The notes: a model not told the origin generated them from the sequence alone. Counted from the stretch's first letter, positions 7,893 to 16,620 are shown. The stretch: 38,051 nucleotides of DNA from Bacteroidales bacterium (GCA_026931725.1 JAIXLE010000128.1:1-38051), one strand, 5' to 3'. Made by a program: numbers and translations.

Positions 7893-8091
7893 GGGGCACC
7901 TCGTGGGACGATTGTACCGCCATTGCGGGAACCGGCAGCTCAAAATCTGGTTCTCATGTGGTCAATCGGCTCCCATCTGTTCGGCACGCGATTGTCGGGT
8001 GGGGCAAGTTGGCCTTCACCCGCATGACGCAACCGGGGATAATCCGTTTCCTCGTGACCCAGATGCTGTGTCTATAGAAGGATTGGCCGCG

Positions 8092-10401
8092 ATGTGGAAA
8101 CCCCGACCTGGGTTCGATCTCCTCGTGATTAGCGGGTTGATTCTCTTTCTGGAACTGGCGTTGATTCGCTGGCTCCCCGCACATGTGCTGTTTTTGTCGT
8201 TCTTCACCAATACCGTGCTGCTGGCGAGTTTCGTCGGCATGTCGGTCGGTTGCATGATCGCACGGAAACCAGGCCGGGAACTGCGCCGAACGCCGATCCT
8301 GTTGGCCAGTACGCTCCTGGCAGGAACTTTGGTGGAACTCTTCCGCAAGGCGGTGGAACGGCATACATCCGTGGGGAATCAGGCATCCCCGGAAGTGGTC
8401 TACTTCGGCACCGAGGTCAGCGCTCTATTTGGCAAAGGGGTCACGATTCCGGTTGAGGTGATCGCGGGGTTCTTCTTCCTGCTGAGTGCGGCCATCATGG
8501 TCGGCCCTGGTCAGGAACTGGGCCGAGCGTTCAACCGGATTCCGAATCGCACACGGGCCTATGCCCTGGACCTGCTCGGCAGTCTCTGCGGCATCGGGTT
8601 GCTGGCGGCCTGTTCGCTGCTGCAACTCCCGCCAATCGTGTGGTTTACGCTGATCGCGGTTGGGCTCGTCTATCTGCTGATTCGCCCGCAAGGGGGGGGA
8701 CAACCCGTTGAAGAATCGGCCTCACGATCCGGGATCGGCGGCGTTCCGCTGGCGGCGTTGGTGATTGCGATTGGGCTTTCCGGTATCACGTCCGGGTTGG
8801 TGAAAACGAACGGCCTGCCGACAACAATTTCTTGGTCGCCGTATTATCGGGTCGATCTGCATGAACATGATCGGACGATTGTGACAAATCTGATTTCCCA
8901 CCAGCGGATGCATCCCCGTTCGGAAAGCGTGCGGGTCGAATATGAGATGCCGTACTTGTTCCACCGAGCGACGGGGCGGTCGCCGATCCGACGCATTCTG
9001 ATTATCGGAGCCGGTTCCGGGAACGATCTGGCACGCGCCTTGTATTGGGCACCCGAAGCCACCATCGACGCGGTCGAGATTGACCCGGTCATCCAGAAAC
9101 TCGGCGCAACCCGTCACCCGGATGATCCATACGCGAATCCCCGTGTGACGCTGCACCTCAACGACGGCCGGAACTTCCTCCGCAAAGCGCCTTCCGGGGA
9201 ATACGATCTCGTCATCTTCGCCCTCATCGACTCCTTGGTACTGCACTCCGGCTACAGCAACCTCCGGCTCGAAAGCTACCTGTTCACACGGGAATCGTTC
9301 GCCGATGTGGCCCGCGTACTGAAACCGGATGGCTGGGCCGCCGTGTACAACTTCTTCCGTCAGGGTTGGATCGCCGCCCGAATTCGAGACTCTCTACAAG
9401 CCGAGTTCGGAACGGAACCCGTGGTCCTCACCGATTCTCCCTTGCCCGGAGATCAACTGGCGCTGGATTCACAAGATTTCCTGCGTACCAACGGGTTCGC
9501 GGCCTTCATCGCGGGGCGGTCCGAAGCGATTCAACCCCTGCGGCAAGCGTTCGCAACTCACGACAATCAATACTGGGTGCCCCTGCAACCGCCGATCACC
9601 CGTGAGAACGCGGGCGGTTTCGGAGAACCACCTGCCGGGTCGGGAAAATGGCTCCCCTTGCGGACACTCACCATCGCCCCTTCCACAGAATTGAAAGCCG
9701 CCACGGATGATTGGCCATTCCTGTACGTCCGTCAACCGCGGATTCCCAGCCTGACTTGGCGCGGCATCGGGCTCACCTTGTTCCTGTCGGCTCTGTTGTG
9801 GTATCTGTTCCGCTCACGCCGGGGGACGACGAACCCGGAATCGCCCCAAAGTGTCCGAGGGGATGGCGGCTTGCTGTTGCGCTCGTTCCTGTTGGGGGCC
9901 GGGTTCATGCTGATCGAAACCAAGGCGGTCGTGCAGATGGCCTTGCTGTTCGGCAGCACCTGGACGGTGAACACGGTCGTCTTCGCGGCGATCCTGGTCA
10001 TGGCCCTGCTCGGCAACCTGTACGCGGGCTGGGTGAAGCCGAAACGGCTGGAAGCGTACTACATCGGCCTCTTTGTGGCGATGGGGGCCGGACTCCTGGT
10101 GCCGATGCGGGCCTTTTTGGGGCTGGATCCCATGATCCAGGTGTCGTTGGCGTGTGCGTTGGTGTTCTCGCCGATCCTGTTTGCCGGGGTGATTTTCCCG
10201 ACGACATTTGCCCGCACGCCGTACCCGGATCGGTTTTTCGGGGCGAACGTGGCCGGAGCTCTGGTCGGCGGACTGGCGGAAAACGCCTCGATCTTGCTGG
10301 GATTTCAGTACCTGTTATGCGTGGCGTGCGGGTTCTACGCCCTCTCAGGGCTGTTCGGCGGACGGGCTTTGTCTACCTCCGCGATGAAACCAGGGGTATA
10401 A
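8092..10401 (+). CDS. Polytopic membrane protein with spermidine-synthase-like domain
   Basis: A 769-residue protein: an N-terminal block of membrane helices (about residues 8-250), a soluble Rossmann methyltransferase/spermidine-synthase fold (IIGAGSGNDLARAL, then AVEIDPVI, LNDGRNFLR and YDLVIFALIDS) at roughly 300-460, and a C-terminal block of at least five helices. The SAM/dcSAM-binding glycine loop and acidic EID are intact. Such fusions are common in planctomycetes; substrate unknown. The frame is open to 7756 but the upstream 112 codons are antisense to the propeller-like gene; the ATG at 8092 opens directly into a membrane helix. The last codons contain the TATAAT box of the next operon. 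Confidence 0.85.
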   Translation: MWKPRPGFDLLVISGLILFLELALIRWLPAHVLFLSFFTNTVLLASFVGMSVGCMIARKPGRELRRTPILLASTLLAGTLVELFRKAVERHTSVGNQASPEVVYFGTEVSALFGKGVTIPVEVIAGFFFLLSAAIMVGPGQELGRAFNRIPNRTRAYALDLLGSLCGIGLLAACSLLQLPPIVWFTLIAVGLVYLLIRPQGGGQPVEESASRSGIGGVPLAALVIAIGLSGITSGLVKTNGLPTTISWSPYYRVDLHEHDRTIVTNLISHQRMHPRSESVRVEYEMPYLFHRATGRSPIRRILIIGAGSGNDLARALYWAPEATIDAVEIDPVIQKLGATRHPDDPYANPRVTLHLNDGRNFLRKAPSGEYDLVIFALIDSLVLHSGYSNLRLESYLFTRESFADVARVLKPDGWAAVYNFFRQGWIAARIRDSLQAEFGTEPVVLTDSPLPGDQLALDSQDFLRTNGFAAFIAGRSEAIQPLRQAFATHDNQYWVPLQPPITRENAGGFGEPPAGSGKWLPLRTLTIAPSTELKAATDDWPFLYVRQPRIPSLTWRGIGLTLFLSALLWYLFRSRRGTTNPESPQSVRGDGGLLLRSFLLGAGFMLIETKAVVQMALLFGSTWTVNTVVFAAILVMALLGNLYAGWVKPKRLEAYYIGLFVAMGAGLLVPMRAFLGLDPMIQVSLACALVFSPILFAGVIFPTTFARTPYPDRFFGANVAGALVGGLAENASILLGFQYLLCVACGFYALSGLFGGRALSTSAMKPGV

Positions 10402-10402
10402 T
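10397..10402 (+). promoter_or_regulatory. -10 box of the 2-oxoacid dehydrogenase operon
   Basis: A perfect TATAAT overlaps the stop codon of the preceding membrane-protein gene. The -35 region at normal spacing is poor (TACCTC near 10374), so activation by another factor or a non-standard sigma factor is possible. A start near 10409 would give a leader of about 250 bases. Confidence 0.45.
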
Positions 10403-10412
10403 ACGAGTGACG

Positions 10413-10554
10413 AACAGGTCGCATTCCTGCAAATTTCCCGCATCGCCGTATCGACCCGATTCGGTGCGTCTTTGGACCAACCGGATCCTCGCTCCCGGCG
10501 ACGCGACCTGTTGCCATGCCGGGCTCCCTCCGCCCACCCGGTCACCGAATCGGG
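10413..10554 (+). promoter_or_regulatory. Structured leader with two interleaved inverted repeats
   Basis: Repeat A is AACAGGTCGC at 10413-10422, matched by its perfect complement GCGACCTGTT at 10503-10512. Repeat B is CCCGATTCGGTG at 10455-10466, matched by CACCGAATCGGG at 10543-10554. The order A-B-A'-B' means the two stems interlock: either a pseudoknot or two mutually exclusive long-range folds. A smaller hairpin (CCGGG/CCCGG) lies around 10519-10541. No known riboswitch class was recognised. The element lies between the candidate promoter and the E1 alpha gene. Confidence 0.6.
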
Positions 10555-10657
10555 GTGCGTTGGGCTTCGGTAGGAACCTCCACTGGGAAAAGTGTCAACT
10601 CGGACTCTGGACCGGATCGCCATTCCACCGGCCCACCGCTCCATGGAGGATATGTGC

Positions 10658-11782
10658 ATGTCTGACATGATGAACGGGGATCTGCCCGATGATCGCTTGA
10701 ACGGGGCGCGGCAGTCTGGCTGGACGGCCGCGGCGAACCCCGCAATTATCCGTTCCGGCCATGAAGCCATCTCCACGGAACTCGCCCTGACCATCTTTCG
10801 CCAGATGGTTCGCACCCGAGCGTTGGAAGAACGCTCGATTAAAATGTCGAAATCCGGTGAAGCCTACTTCTGGGTCGGGGGGCCGGGTGAGGAAGCCGTC
10901 AACGTCTGCCTGGGGTTACAGGTCCACAAAGGACAAGGACCAGCCTACGACTACCTGCACCTGCACTACCGCAACGCGGGCTGCCTGCTCGCCATGGGCA
11001 TGCCGATGGTCGACCACATGCGGCAACTGGCCATGCGGGCGACCGACCCGTTCAGCCGGGGCCGCAACTTCGTCGGTCATTATGCCGTCCCTGCTTGGAA
11101 CGTGATGCCCGTCACTTCCGTGATTGAAGTGCAGTGCGTCATGGCTCCGGGTACGGCGATGGTGCAAAAGCGACACGGCGGCGAAGGATTGACCATCTGC
11201 GTCAGCGGCGACGCGGGCACGGCGGAAGGTGATTTTGAAAGTGCCCTACTCTGGTCTACTCGGCCTGAGCATGAACTGCCGTTGCTGATGATCGTCACGA
11301 ACAACGGGTTCGGCATCTCGACCCCGCACGATTCCCAGCACGCGGTTCGCCGAATCGCGGATCGTGGCGTTCCCTTCGGGATTCGTGGTCAGACCATCGA
11401 CGGGAACGACCCCGTCGAAACCTGGCACGCCATCGACCGCGCCATGCGGTATGTCCGTCGTGAACGCCGACCGTTCATTCTGGAAGCGCATGTGGGCCGG
11501 TTACACGGGCACTCCTCATCGAGTGGTGCGCTCCGGGACCGCCAAGCAATCTGCTGTGTCAGCGAGTTTGAACACAAACTCCTGGAACTGGGCGCACTCG
11601 ACACCGATACCGCTCAGCTGATGTGGGATGAAGCCCGAGCCGAGGCCGACACCGCCGCTGACCTCGCCACCAACGAAGCCGAGCCGCTGGTGGAAGATGT
11701 CAACCGCTTCACCTACGCCCCCTCCACCGTGGATGCCGTCTACCCCGATGACTACACTGGACTACCGATAAGGAAAAAGTAA
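10658..11782 (+). CDS. pdhA: 2-oxoacid dehydrogenase E1 component, alpha subunit
   Basis: Thiamine-diphosphate-dependent decarboxylase subunit of a pyruvate or branched-chain 2-oxoacid dehydrogenase complex. The fold begins at FRQMVRTRALEER; the TPP/Mg site reads GDAGTAEGDF, then NN after about 25 residues. The common form is GDG, so the second Gly is replaced by Ala here. The ATG at 10658 has GGAGGA seven bases before it, so the longer frame from 10592 is not used. Length 374. The final codons (Arg-Lys-Lys-stop) already lie inside the purine-rich arm of the following cassette. Symbol given by analogy: pyruvate versus branched-chain specificity cannot be decided from sequence. Confidence 0.85.
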   Translation: MSDMMNGDLPDDRLNGARQSGWTAAANPAIIRSGHEAISTELALTIFRQMVRTRALEERSIKMSKSGEAYFWVGGPGEEAVNVCLGLQVHKGQGPAYDYLHLHYRNAGCLLAMGMPMVDHMRQLAMRATDPFSRGRNFVGHYAVPAWNVMPVTSVIEVQCVMAPGTAMVQKRHGGEGLTICVSGDAGTAEGDFESALLWSTRPEHELPLLMIVTNNGFGISTPHDSQHAVRRIADRGVPFGIRGQTIDGNDPVETWHAIDRAMRYVRRERRPFILEAHVGRLHGHSSSSGALRDRQAICCVSEFEHKLLELGALDTDTAQLMWDEARAEADTAADLATNEAEPLVEDVNRFTYAPSTVDAVYPDDYTGLPIRKK

Positions 11783-11796
11783 AAGGGAAAAACGAA
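11767..11796 (+). repeat. Left outer arm of the IVP cassette
   Basis: Begins GATAAGGAAAAAG and overlaps the last codons and stop of the E1 alpha gene. It pairs with 12302-12331 at 26 of 30 positions. Confidence 0.65.
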
Positions 11797-11876
11797 AAAG
11801 GGAAAACAAAGAAAAAGAAGAGAAAGAGAATAAAGACAAAAAAGAGAAGAAGAAGAAAAGAAACAGAGGTTCGGGG

Positions 11877-12239
11877 ATGTCCGCTCCGCTCGATATCGAA
11901 GTTCGGACATTCGACTTTGCATTGCGTGTCATCAAACTGTGTCGCTACCGGGATGCGAAGCCGGGTGTCGAACGGACGTTGGCGCGTCAACTCCTACGGT
12001 CGGGAACTTCTGTGGGAGCGAATGTCGAAGAAGCACGGGCGGCGTACTCCAAATCCGAATTCACCTGTAAAATGATCATCACCCTCAAAAAGTCGCGGGA
12101 AACCCGCTACTGGCTCCGATTGCTCGTGGAGAGCGGAATTGTGGAACACGCCCAGCTGGCACCTCTCATCACCGAAGCCACCGAAATCATGAAGATCATC
12201 GGTGCCATCGCCTCCAAATCCCGCCGTCCACCCCCCTAA
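11877..12239 (+). CDS. Four-helix-bundle protein, 23S rRNA IVP family
   Basis: A 120-residue all-helical protein with the family hallmarks: a start in FDFALRVIKLCR, the LARQLLRSGTSVGANVEEA segment, and KSRETRYWLRLL later. It belongs to the 23S rRNA-intervening sequence protein group (PF05635/TIGR02436), also related to the Avd accessory of diversity-generating retroelements. Known members are basic or amphipathic bundles of uncertain biochemical role. The ATG follows CAGAGG and GGGG. It lies alone between purine-rich and pyrimidine-rich arms within a dehydrogenase operon and has no functional link to the neighbours, which suggests insertion. Confidence 0.9.
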   Translation: MSAPLDIEVRTFDFALRVIKLCRYRDAKPGVERTLARQLLRSGTSVGANVEEARAAYSKSEFTCKMIITLKKSRETRYWLRLLVESGIVEHAQLAPLITEATEIMKIIGAIASKSRRPPP

Positions 12240-12301
12240 CCTTCTTCGTCTTGGTCTTCTTCTTCTCATTTTCTTCCTTCTGTCTTCTCTGTTTCTTCGT
12301 C

Positions 12302-12331
12302 TTCCTTTTTCCTTTTTCCTTTTTCGTTATC
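12302..12331 (-). repeat. Right outer arm of the IVP cassette
   Basis: Read on the minus strand it begins GATAACGAAAAAGG, matching the left arm at 26 of 30 positions. It ends four bases before the E1 beta ATG and leaves that gene with no Shine-Dalgarno sequence. Confidence 0.65.
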
Positions 12332-12335
12332 ATTC

Positions 12336-13397
12336 ATGGCTACAATGGTTCAGGCAATCCGGCTCGCCTTGCACTATGGGGAAACCCACCTCGGCGTGAC
12401 GGATATTTTTGGGGAAGATGTCGGCCCGCCGCTCGGTGGGGTCTTCACCGCCACACAAGGACTCCGCACCGCCTGGAACTCACCGCTCGACGAACGCGGC
12501 ATCATCGGCTGTGCGATGGGCATTGCCTACGCCGGGGGCAAACCCGTTTGTGAGATTCAATTCGCGGACTATGCCTTCAACATCATCGACCTGATGAAAG
12601 TGGCGGGCAACCAACGCTGGGCCAGTGCGGGTAGCTTCCCCATGCCGATCGTGCTGATGACCCCCTCCGGGGCGGGCATTCGCGGCAGTATCTACCACTC
12701 TCACAGCTTTGAAAGTTGGGCGAGCCGGTTGCCGGGTTGGAAGATCGTCATGCCGAGCAACCCGTTCGATGCCTACGGTCTGATGCTCTCCGCCATCGCG
12801 GACCCGAACCCGGTAATGGTGCTGCTGCCCAAGGCTTTGCTCCGCGTGCGCGGGGAAAAACGGCTCCCCGGCGAGCCGGAAAATGATGCGGAACTGTGCC
12901 AGATGATTGATGCCCCGGTCGGTGAGGCCCGCACCCATTGGCAACCCCGCTGGCCGGAGATGCGCGAACAGTTCATCCCGCTGGGCCGCGCCGATCGGGT
13001 CCGCACCGGCACCGATGCCACGATTATCAGCTACGGTCGCCAACTGCCCATGTGCGTGCAAGCCGCCGATGAACTGACCGCGGAAACCGGACACACCTAC
13101 GACGTGATCGACCTCCGTAGCATCTTTCCCTACGATTGGGACATGATCTCCCGCAGCATCGAAAAGACCGGCCGGGTGCTGATCGCCAACGAAGATACCG
13201 AAGTCTCGAACTTTGGCGAACACCTGCTCCGCCGCGTCATCGAAGAACATTTTTACGATCTGCTGGCGAAACCCGTGCTGCTCATGGGGAAGCATCTTCC
13301 GGGCATCGGTTTGAACCAGGTGTACGAAACTCACACCGTCCCGCAGTTCCACCACATCCGCGATGCAATGCGTCACTTGGCGGACGAGAAAGTCTAA
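12336..13397 (+). CDS. pdhB: 2-oxoacid dehydrogenase E1 component, beta subunit
   Basis: Pairs with the alpha subunit to form the TPP-dependent E1 heterotetramer. Motifs: LGVTDIFGEDVG near the N-terminus, the PLDERGIIGCAMGIAYAGG segment, EIQFADYAFN, and the C-terminal transketolase domain with TIISYGRQ and DLRSIFPYDW. 353 residues, full length. The start MATMVQAIR has the expected family beginning. No ribosome site precedes it: the 90 bases before are pyrimidine-rich and belong to the cassette arm. Translation may rely on S1-type binding of the pyrimidine tract, coupling, or a processed near-leaderless mRNA. Confidence 0.9.
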   Translation: MATMVQAIRLALHYGETHLGVTDIFGEDVGPPLGGVFTATQGLRTAWNSPLDERGIIGCAMGIAYAGGKPVCEIQFADYAFNIIDLMKVAGNQRWASAGSFPMPIVLMTPSGAGIRGSIYHSHSFESWASRLPGWKIVMPSNPFDAYGLMLSAIADPNPVMVLLPKALLRVRGEKRLPGEPENDAELCQMIDAPVGEARTHWQPRWPEMREQFIPLGRADRVRTGTDATIISYGRQLPMCVQAADELTAETGHTYDVIDLRSIFPYDWDMISRSIEKTGRVLIANEDTEVSNFGEHLLRRVIEEHFYDLLAKPVLLMGKHLPGIGLNQVYETHTVPQFHHIRDAMRHLADEKV

Positions 13398-13462
13398 CGG
13401 CTTCCGTCGTGGGGGCTGGTCATCTCATTCTGATCCAGACGTTTCGATTCTGAGGAACCGCA

Positions 13463-14707
13463 ATGGATTTCGCACTCCCGCCGGTTGGAGAAGGGTTGCT
13501 CGAAGTCGAACTCGTGCGCTGGCTGGTGCAGCCGGGCGACAAAGTCCGGCGGGGGCAACCACTGCTCGAAGTCATGTCCGACAAAGCCACGATGGAGGTT
13601 CCCTCTCCGTTCCTGGGAACCGTGCAGGCCACTCTGGCCGAAGCCGGCGCGAAGATTCAAGTCGGGCAAACGATTCTCCGCTACGAAGCCAAGGCAACTT
13701 CTTCTCCAAGCGAGGCGGCACCGATCCATCCGGCCACGGAACCCACAGCCACAGTCACACCAGCGGCAACCATCCTTGGCCCCAGCCCGGCGAGTTCCGG
13801 CCCGGCAGTGGTCGCGGCTCCTTCGGTACGGCATCTGGCCCGGAAACTCGGTGTCGATCTGACGCAGGTTCACGGGAGCGGCCCGGCCGGGCGGATCCTG
13901 CTCGATGATCTCACGGCGTTTCTCCATCGGCCCGCCCCCGAGGCCACGCCTACTAAGCCCAACCGGGAACCGCATCCGATGGAGTTCGGCACCGCCGGGA
14001 CTCGTCAAAAGATGGCCGGACTCCGCCGCACCATCGCCGAGCGGATGGTCGAGAGTGAACGCAGCATCCCGCACTACAGCTACATCGACGAATGTGATGT
14101 TTCCGATCTGGTCCGAGTTCGGAATCAGTTGAAGGAGGTTTTTGCAACGCACGGCCTGAAGCTGACCTACTTGCCGTTCCTGGTGAAGGCGGTCGCCCGT
14201 GCCTTGCAAGAAGTGCCCATCGCCAACAGCACCTACGACGAGGCCGCTGGAGAGATTGTGCTGCACGATCACTACCACATCGGAATCGCCGTGGCCACGC
14301 CTGCCGGGTTGATCGTGCCGGTCATCAAGAACGCGGACACGCTCGACCTGCCCGCGATCACCGCCGAGATTGAGCGACTCAGCACCGATGCCCGGAACGG
14401 GAAAGCCCGCATCGATGACCTCCGTGGCGGCACCTTCACCATCACCTCGGTCGGCAGCATCGGCGGGCTGATTTCGACACCAATCATCAACCGCCCGGAA
14501 GTCGGCATCCTGGGCATCGGCAAGGTCGTCCGCCGGCCCGTGTACGATGCCTCTGGGAATATCCACCCCGCAGACTTAATTTATCTGTCGTTCTCGTTCG
14601 ATCACCGTATCATCGACGGGGCAGTCGGGGCGGCGTTTGGCAATGCGGTGATCCGGCATCTCCAGCACCCCGCAGCATTGCTCCTTCCGGCCAAGGTTCG
14701 TTCATGA
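13463..14707 (+). CDS. pdhC: 2-oxoacid dehydrogenase E2, dihydrolipoamide acyltransferase
   Basis: Core acyltransferase of the complex. One lipoyl domain (residues 1-75) has its modified lysine at about residue 41 in SDKAT. After an Ala/Pro/Thr-rich linker comes a peripheral-subunit-binding domain (APSVRHLARKLGVDL to the GRILLDDL segment, about 118-155), then the catalytic domain ending in FDHRIIDG with the active His near 381 and Asp near 385. 414 residues. It follows E1 beta by 65 bases and overlaps the next gene by four (ATGA). No E3 is in this operon; lpdA at 28.5 kb may supply it. Confidence 0.92.
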   Translation: MDFALPPVGEGLLEVELVRWLVQPGDKVRRGQPLLEVMSDKATMEVPSPFLGTVQATLAEAGAKIQVGQTILRYEAKATSSPSEAAPIHPATEPTATVTPAATILGPSPASSGPAVVAAPSVRHLARKLGVDLTQVHGSGPAGRILLDDLTAFLHRPAPEATPTKPNREPHPMEFGTAGTRQKMAGLRRTIAERMVESERSIPHYSYIDECDVSDLVRVRNQLKEVFATHGLKLTYLPFLVKAVARALQEVPIANSTYDEAAGEIVLHDHYHIGIAVATPAGLIVPVIKNADTLDLPAITAEIERLSTDARNGKARIDDLRGGTFTITSVGSIGGLISTPIINRPEVGILGIGKVVRRPVYDASGNIHPADLIYLSFSFDHRIIDGAVGAAFGNAVIRHLQHPAALLLPAKVRS

Positions 14708-15222
14708 AACTACGTTCTGTTGCTGTGCGTGTGGTGGTCTACGGCGGGTTAATCGCGGCTGCTGCCGTGGCCGCGTATGACCTGTTGCAACTGACGAACT
14801 GGGATGGTAGTGGCCACGCCACCGTGACGGTAACAGCTCCGCAGGCCGTCCGCCGCGTGTTCCAGTTGAAATGGGGTTTCCAGAACCCGGAGGATGCCCA
14901 GGACAGCCTCAATCAGCCCGCTCCGGGGTTCGATGGCCTGCTCCGAGAGATGCAAGCGGGCGAGACAGGGTACGATCTGCGATACCAGACATCGGGCCGG
15001 AAATCGGGCCTGGGGCTATGGTCGGATACCTTCGACTATGCTTCCTGGTGGGTCGTGTTCGTGGAACTCACGGACGGAAGCATCTGGGCAGCCGTGGTTC
15101 CTTTGCCGGACAATCTGCGCAAAGAACCCGCCCCCAGCGTTCCGATGGACATCCCCGATGGAGCGAAAAACATTGCCCCGTTCGGGTTCCCATTCCCAAA
15201 ACCAGCTCCCACCACGCCGTAA
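14704..15222 (+). CDS. Small membrane-anchored hypothetical protein
   Basis: Not recognised. 172 residues with one N-terminal hydrophobic segment (VVVYGGLIAAAAVAAYDLL, about residues 10-28) and an exported, Trp-rich domain (GLWSDTFDYASWWVVFVEL) ending in a Pro-rich tail. The ATG overlaps the E2 stop as ATGA, so translation is probably coupled to the dehydrogenase operon although no metabolic link is evident. Convergent with the HpnE gene, six bases apart. Confidence 0.7.
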   Translation: MKLRSVAVRVVVYGGLIAAAAVAAYDLLQLTNWDGSGHATVTVTAPQAVRRVFQLKWGFQNPEDAQDSLNQPAPGFDGLLREMQAGETGYDLRYQTSGRKSGLGLWSDTFDYASWWVVFVELTDGSIWAAVVPLPDNLRKEPAPSVPMDIPDGAKNIAPFGFPFPKPAPTTP

Positions 15223-15228
15223 GTACCG

Positions 15229-16620
15229 TCACCCAAAATGCCCCAAATCCGGCCGCTGTACCGTTGCCGGACGGCCACACCGAGTCAGAATCACCTCGGC
15301 CGCGCGGTAACCACTGCGGACGGCCCCTTCCATCGTGGCGGGCCACCCTGTCGCCGTCCAGTCACCCGCGAGCGCCAGATTCGACAAGGGGGATGCCTGC
15401 GTCGGACGCCATCGGTCTATCCCCGGTGTGACGCGGAACGTGGCGGTGTGTTCCGTAATCACGCGGTGCCGCAACACCTGAGCCTCACGGCTGGCGGGGA
15501 AGATTCGGGCCAATTCCGCCGTGATCTGTTCCGCAATCGCATTTCCACTCTGTCCGTGAAACGACCGCGACGCACTCACAACGACTTGCACATACTCGCC
15601 GGACCACTCGGATGAACGGCCACGGTTGAACAGCCACTGCCCCACGCAATCAACCAGCACCGCGTGCGGCAACCGCGTGATCGGTCGATCGTACCAGAGA
15701 TGCACGCTCGTAATCGGCGACGGTTCCAAAGCCCGACACCCCGCGAACGGTGGAGCATCACGCCACGGTTCGGGCAGCAGGTCCGACACCCGATCGTATG
15801 GCACGGCCAGGACGTAATGATCCGCCGTCAGCGTTCGGCCATCCCTAAGCCGCACTTGGGCCACTGTGTGTTGTCCCGAACCGGGAGACGGTGCGGCTTC
15901 GAGTCCGCGGACCCCCGCGTTGAGTTGCGTCGTCACCCCGTGCCGGGTCAGCCAGTCGCCGAGAGCCTCACCGTACAACTTCCCAAGCGGCACCGTGGGA
16001 AGATGCACCGTGAACCCATCCCGATGACGTAAGAAGCCATCACAAAATACCTTGCGGGCGTATCGCAACCCGGCTCGGTTCACCGACTCATTGAGCGCAC
16101 TGACCAGCACCACGCCCCAGAAGCGGTCGATCGTGCGGCGCGTTTGTCGGTAGCGAAATAGCCATTCTTCCAACGGCGGGTCCGCATCCGGGGCTTCTCG
16201 CAGCAACGCGGCTAGCCCGTAGGCAATGCGCAGTTTCTCCGTCGTGGTGAGGTAGTGCGCGGCGGCCAGTGCCCGACCCAGATGCAACGGCGCGGGCCAC
16301 GGGTCCGCGGCAAACCGGCTCACTCGGCCATCCGGGGTGACGAAGTACAACGCCCGCTGTGGTTCCAAATACTGTGCGACCCCGATGGTCTGAAAGAAAT
16401 GCGTCAGATTTGTACAGCAACCCATGCTCACATGCTGGCAAGCGTCGATCATCTGTCCGGTGTTGGCATCAACAAACGACCCGGCCCGCCCACCCAGCCG
16501 ATTCCGCGATTCCAGCAGCGTCACCCGGAAACCGCGTTCCGCCAGGGCCACGGTCGCGGCCAACCCGGCCAACCCGCCGCCAATCACCAACACCGATGGG
16601 GAGTCGATCGGCAATACCAT
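15229..16620 (-). CDS. hpnE: Hydroxysqualene dehydroxylase HpnE
   Basis: FAD-dependent amine-oxidase-fold enzyme converting hydroxysqualene to squalene in the HpnCDE route. The dinucleotide-binding loop VIGGGLAGLAA near the N-terminus is followed by LLESRNRLGGRAGSF and the family segment QMIDACQHVSMGCCTNL. The C-terminus has the FAD-closing LALAGDWTATGWPATMEGAVRSG region (written here as part of the whole 463 residues). Its ATG directly abuts the stop of the HpnD gene, so the two are co-translated. Function is well supported by motif and by neighbour. Confidence 0.9.
   Translation of the reverse strand: MVLPIDSPSVLVIGGGLAGLAATVALAERGFRVTLLESRNRLGGRAGSFVDANTGQMIDACQHVSMGCCTNLTHFFQTIGVAQYLEPQRALYFVTPDGRVSRFAADPWPAPLHLGRALAAAHYLTTTEKLRIAYGLAALLREAPDADPPLEEWLFRYRQTRRTIDRFWGVVLVSALNESVNRAGLRYARKVFCDGFLRHRDGFTVHLPTVPLGKLYGEALGDWLTRHGVTTQLNAGVRGLEAAPSPGSGQHTVAQVRLRDGRTLTADHYVLAVPYDRVSDLLPEPWRDAPPFAGCRALEPSPITSVHLWYDRPITRLPHAVLVDCVGQWLFNRGRSSEWSGEYVQVVVSASRSFHGQSGNAIAEQITAELARIFPASREAQVLRHRVITEHTATFRVTPGIDRWRPTQASPLSNLALAGDWTATGWPATMEGAVRSGYRAAEVILTRCGRPATVQRPDLGHFG

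Larger units (their letters stand above)
11767..12331 (+). mobile_element. IVP-type cassette with complementary purine/pyrimidine arms
   Basis: A 565-base unit inserted between the E1 alpha and E1 beta genes. Bases 11771-11869 are almost all purine (six pyrimidines in 99). Bases 12241-12330 are almost all pyrimidine (nine purines in 90). The outer 30 bases of each arm (11767-11796 and 12302-12331) are inverted repeats matching at 26 of 30 positions, and inner pieces such as GAGAAGAAGAAGA also have complements in the other arm. The single gene inside belongs to the 23S rRNA intervening-sequence protein family, whose elements in rRNA are likewise bounded by pairing ends. Mobility is inferred; no transposase or clear target duplication is visible. 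Confidence 0.55.

Noticed and set aside
7756..8091. Long N-terminal extension of the spermidine-synthase-like protein
   Set aside because: It is partly antisense to the propeller-like gene and has no family features; the ATG at 8092 begins with a membrane helix.
10516..10665. A 49-codon open frame in the dehydrogenase leader that overlaps the E1 alpha start
   Set aside because: No ribosome site, no protein-like composition, and it lies within the structured leader.
11877..12239. The four-helix-bundle gene as the Avd protein of a diversity-generating retroelement
   Set aside because: No reverse transcriptase, template repeat or variable repeat lies in the window; the purine/pyrimidine arms fit the IVP element type better.
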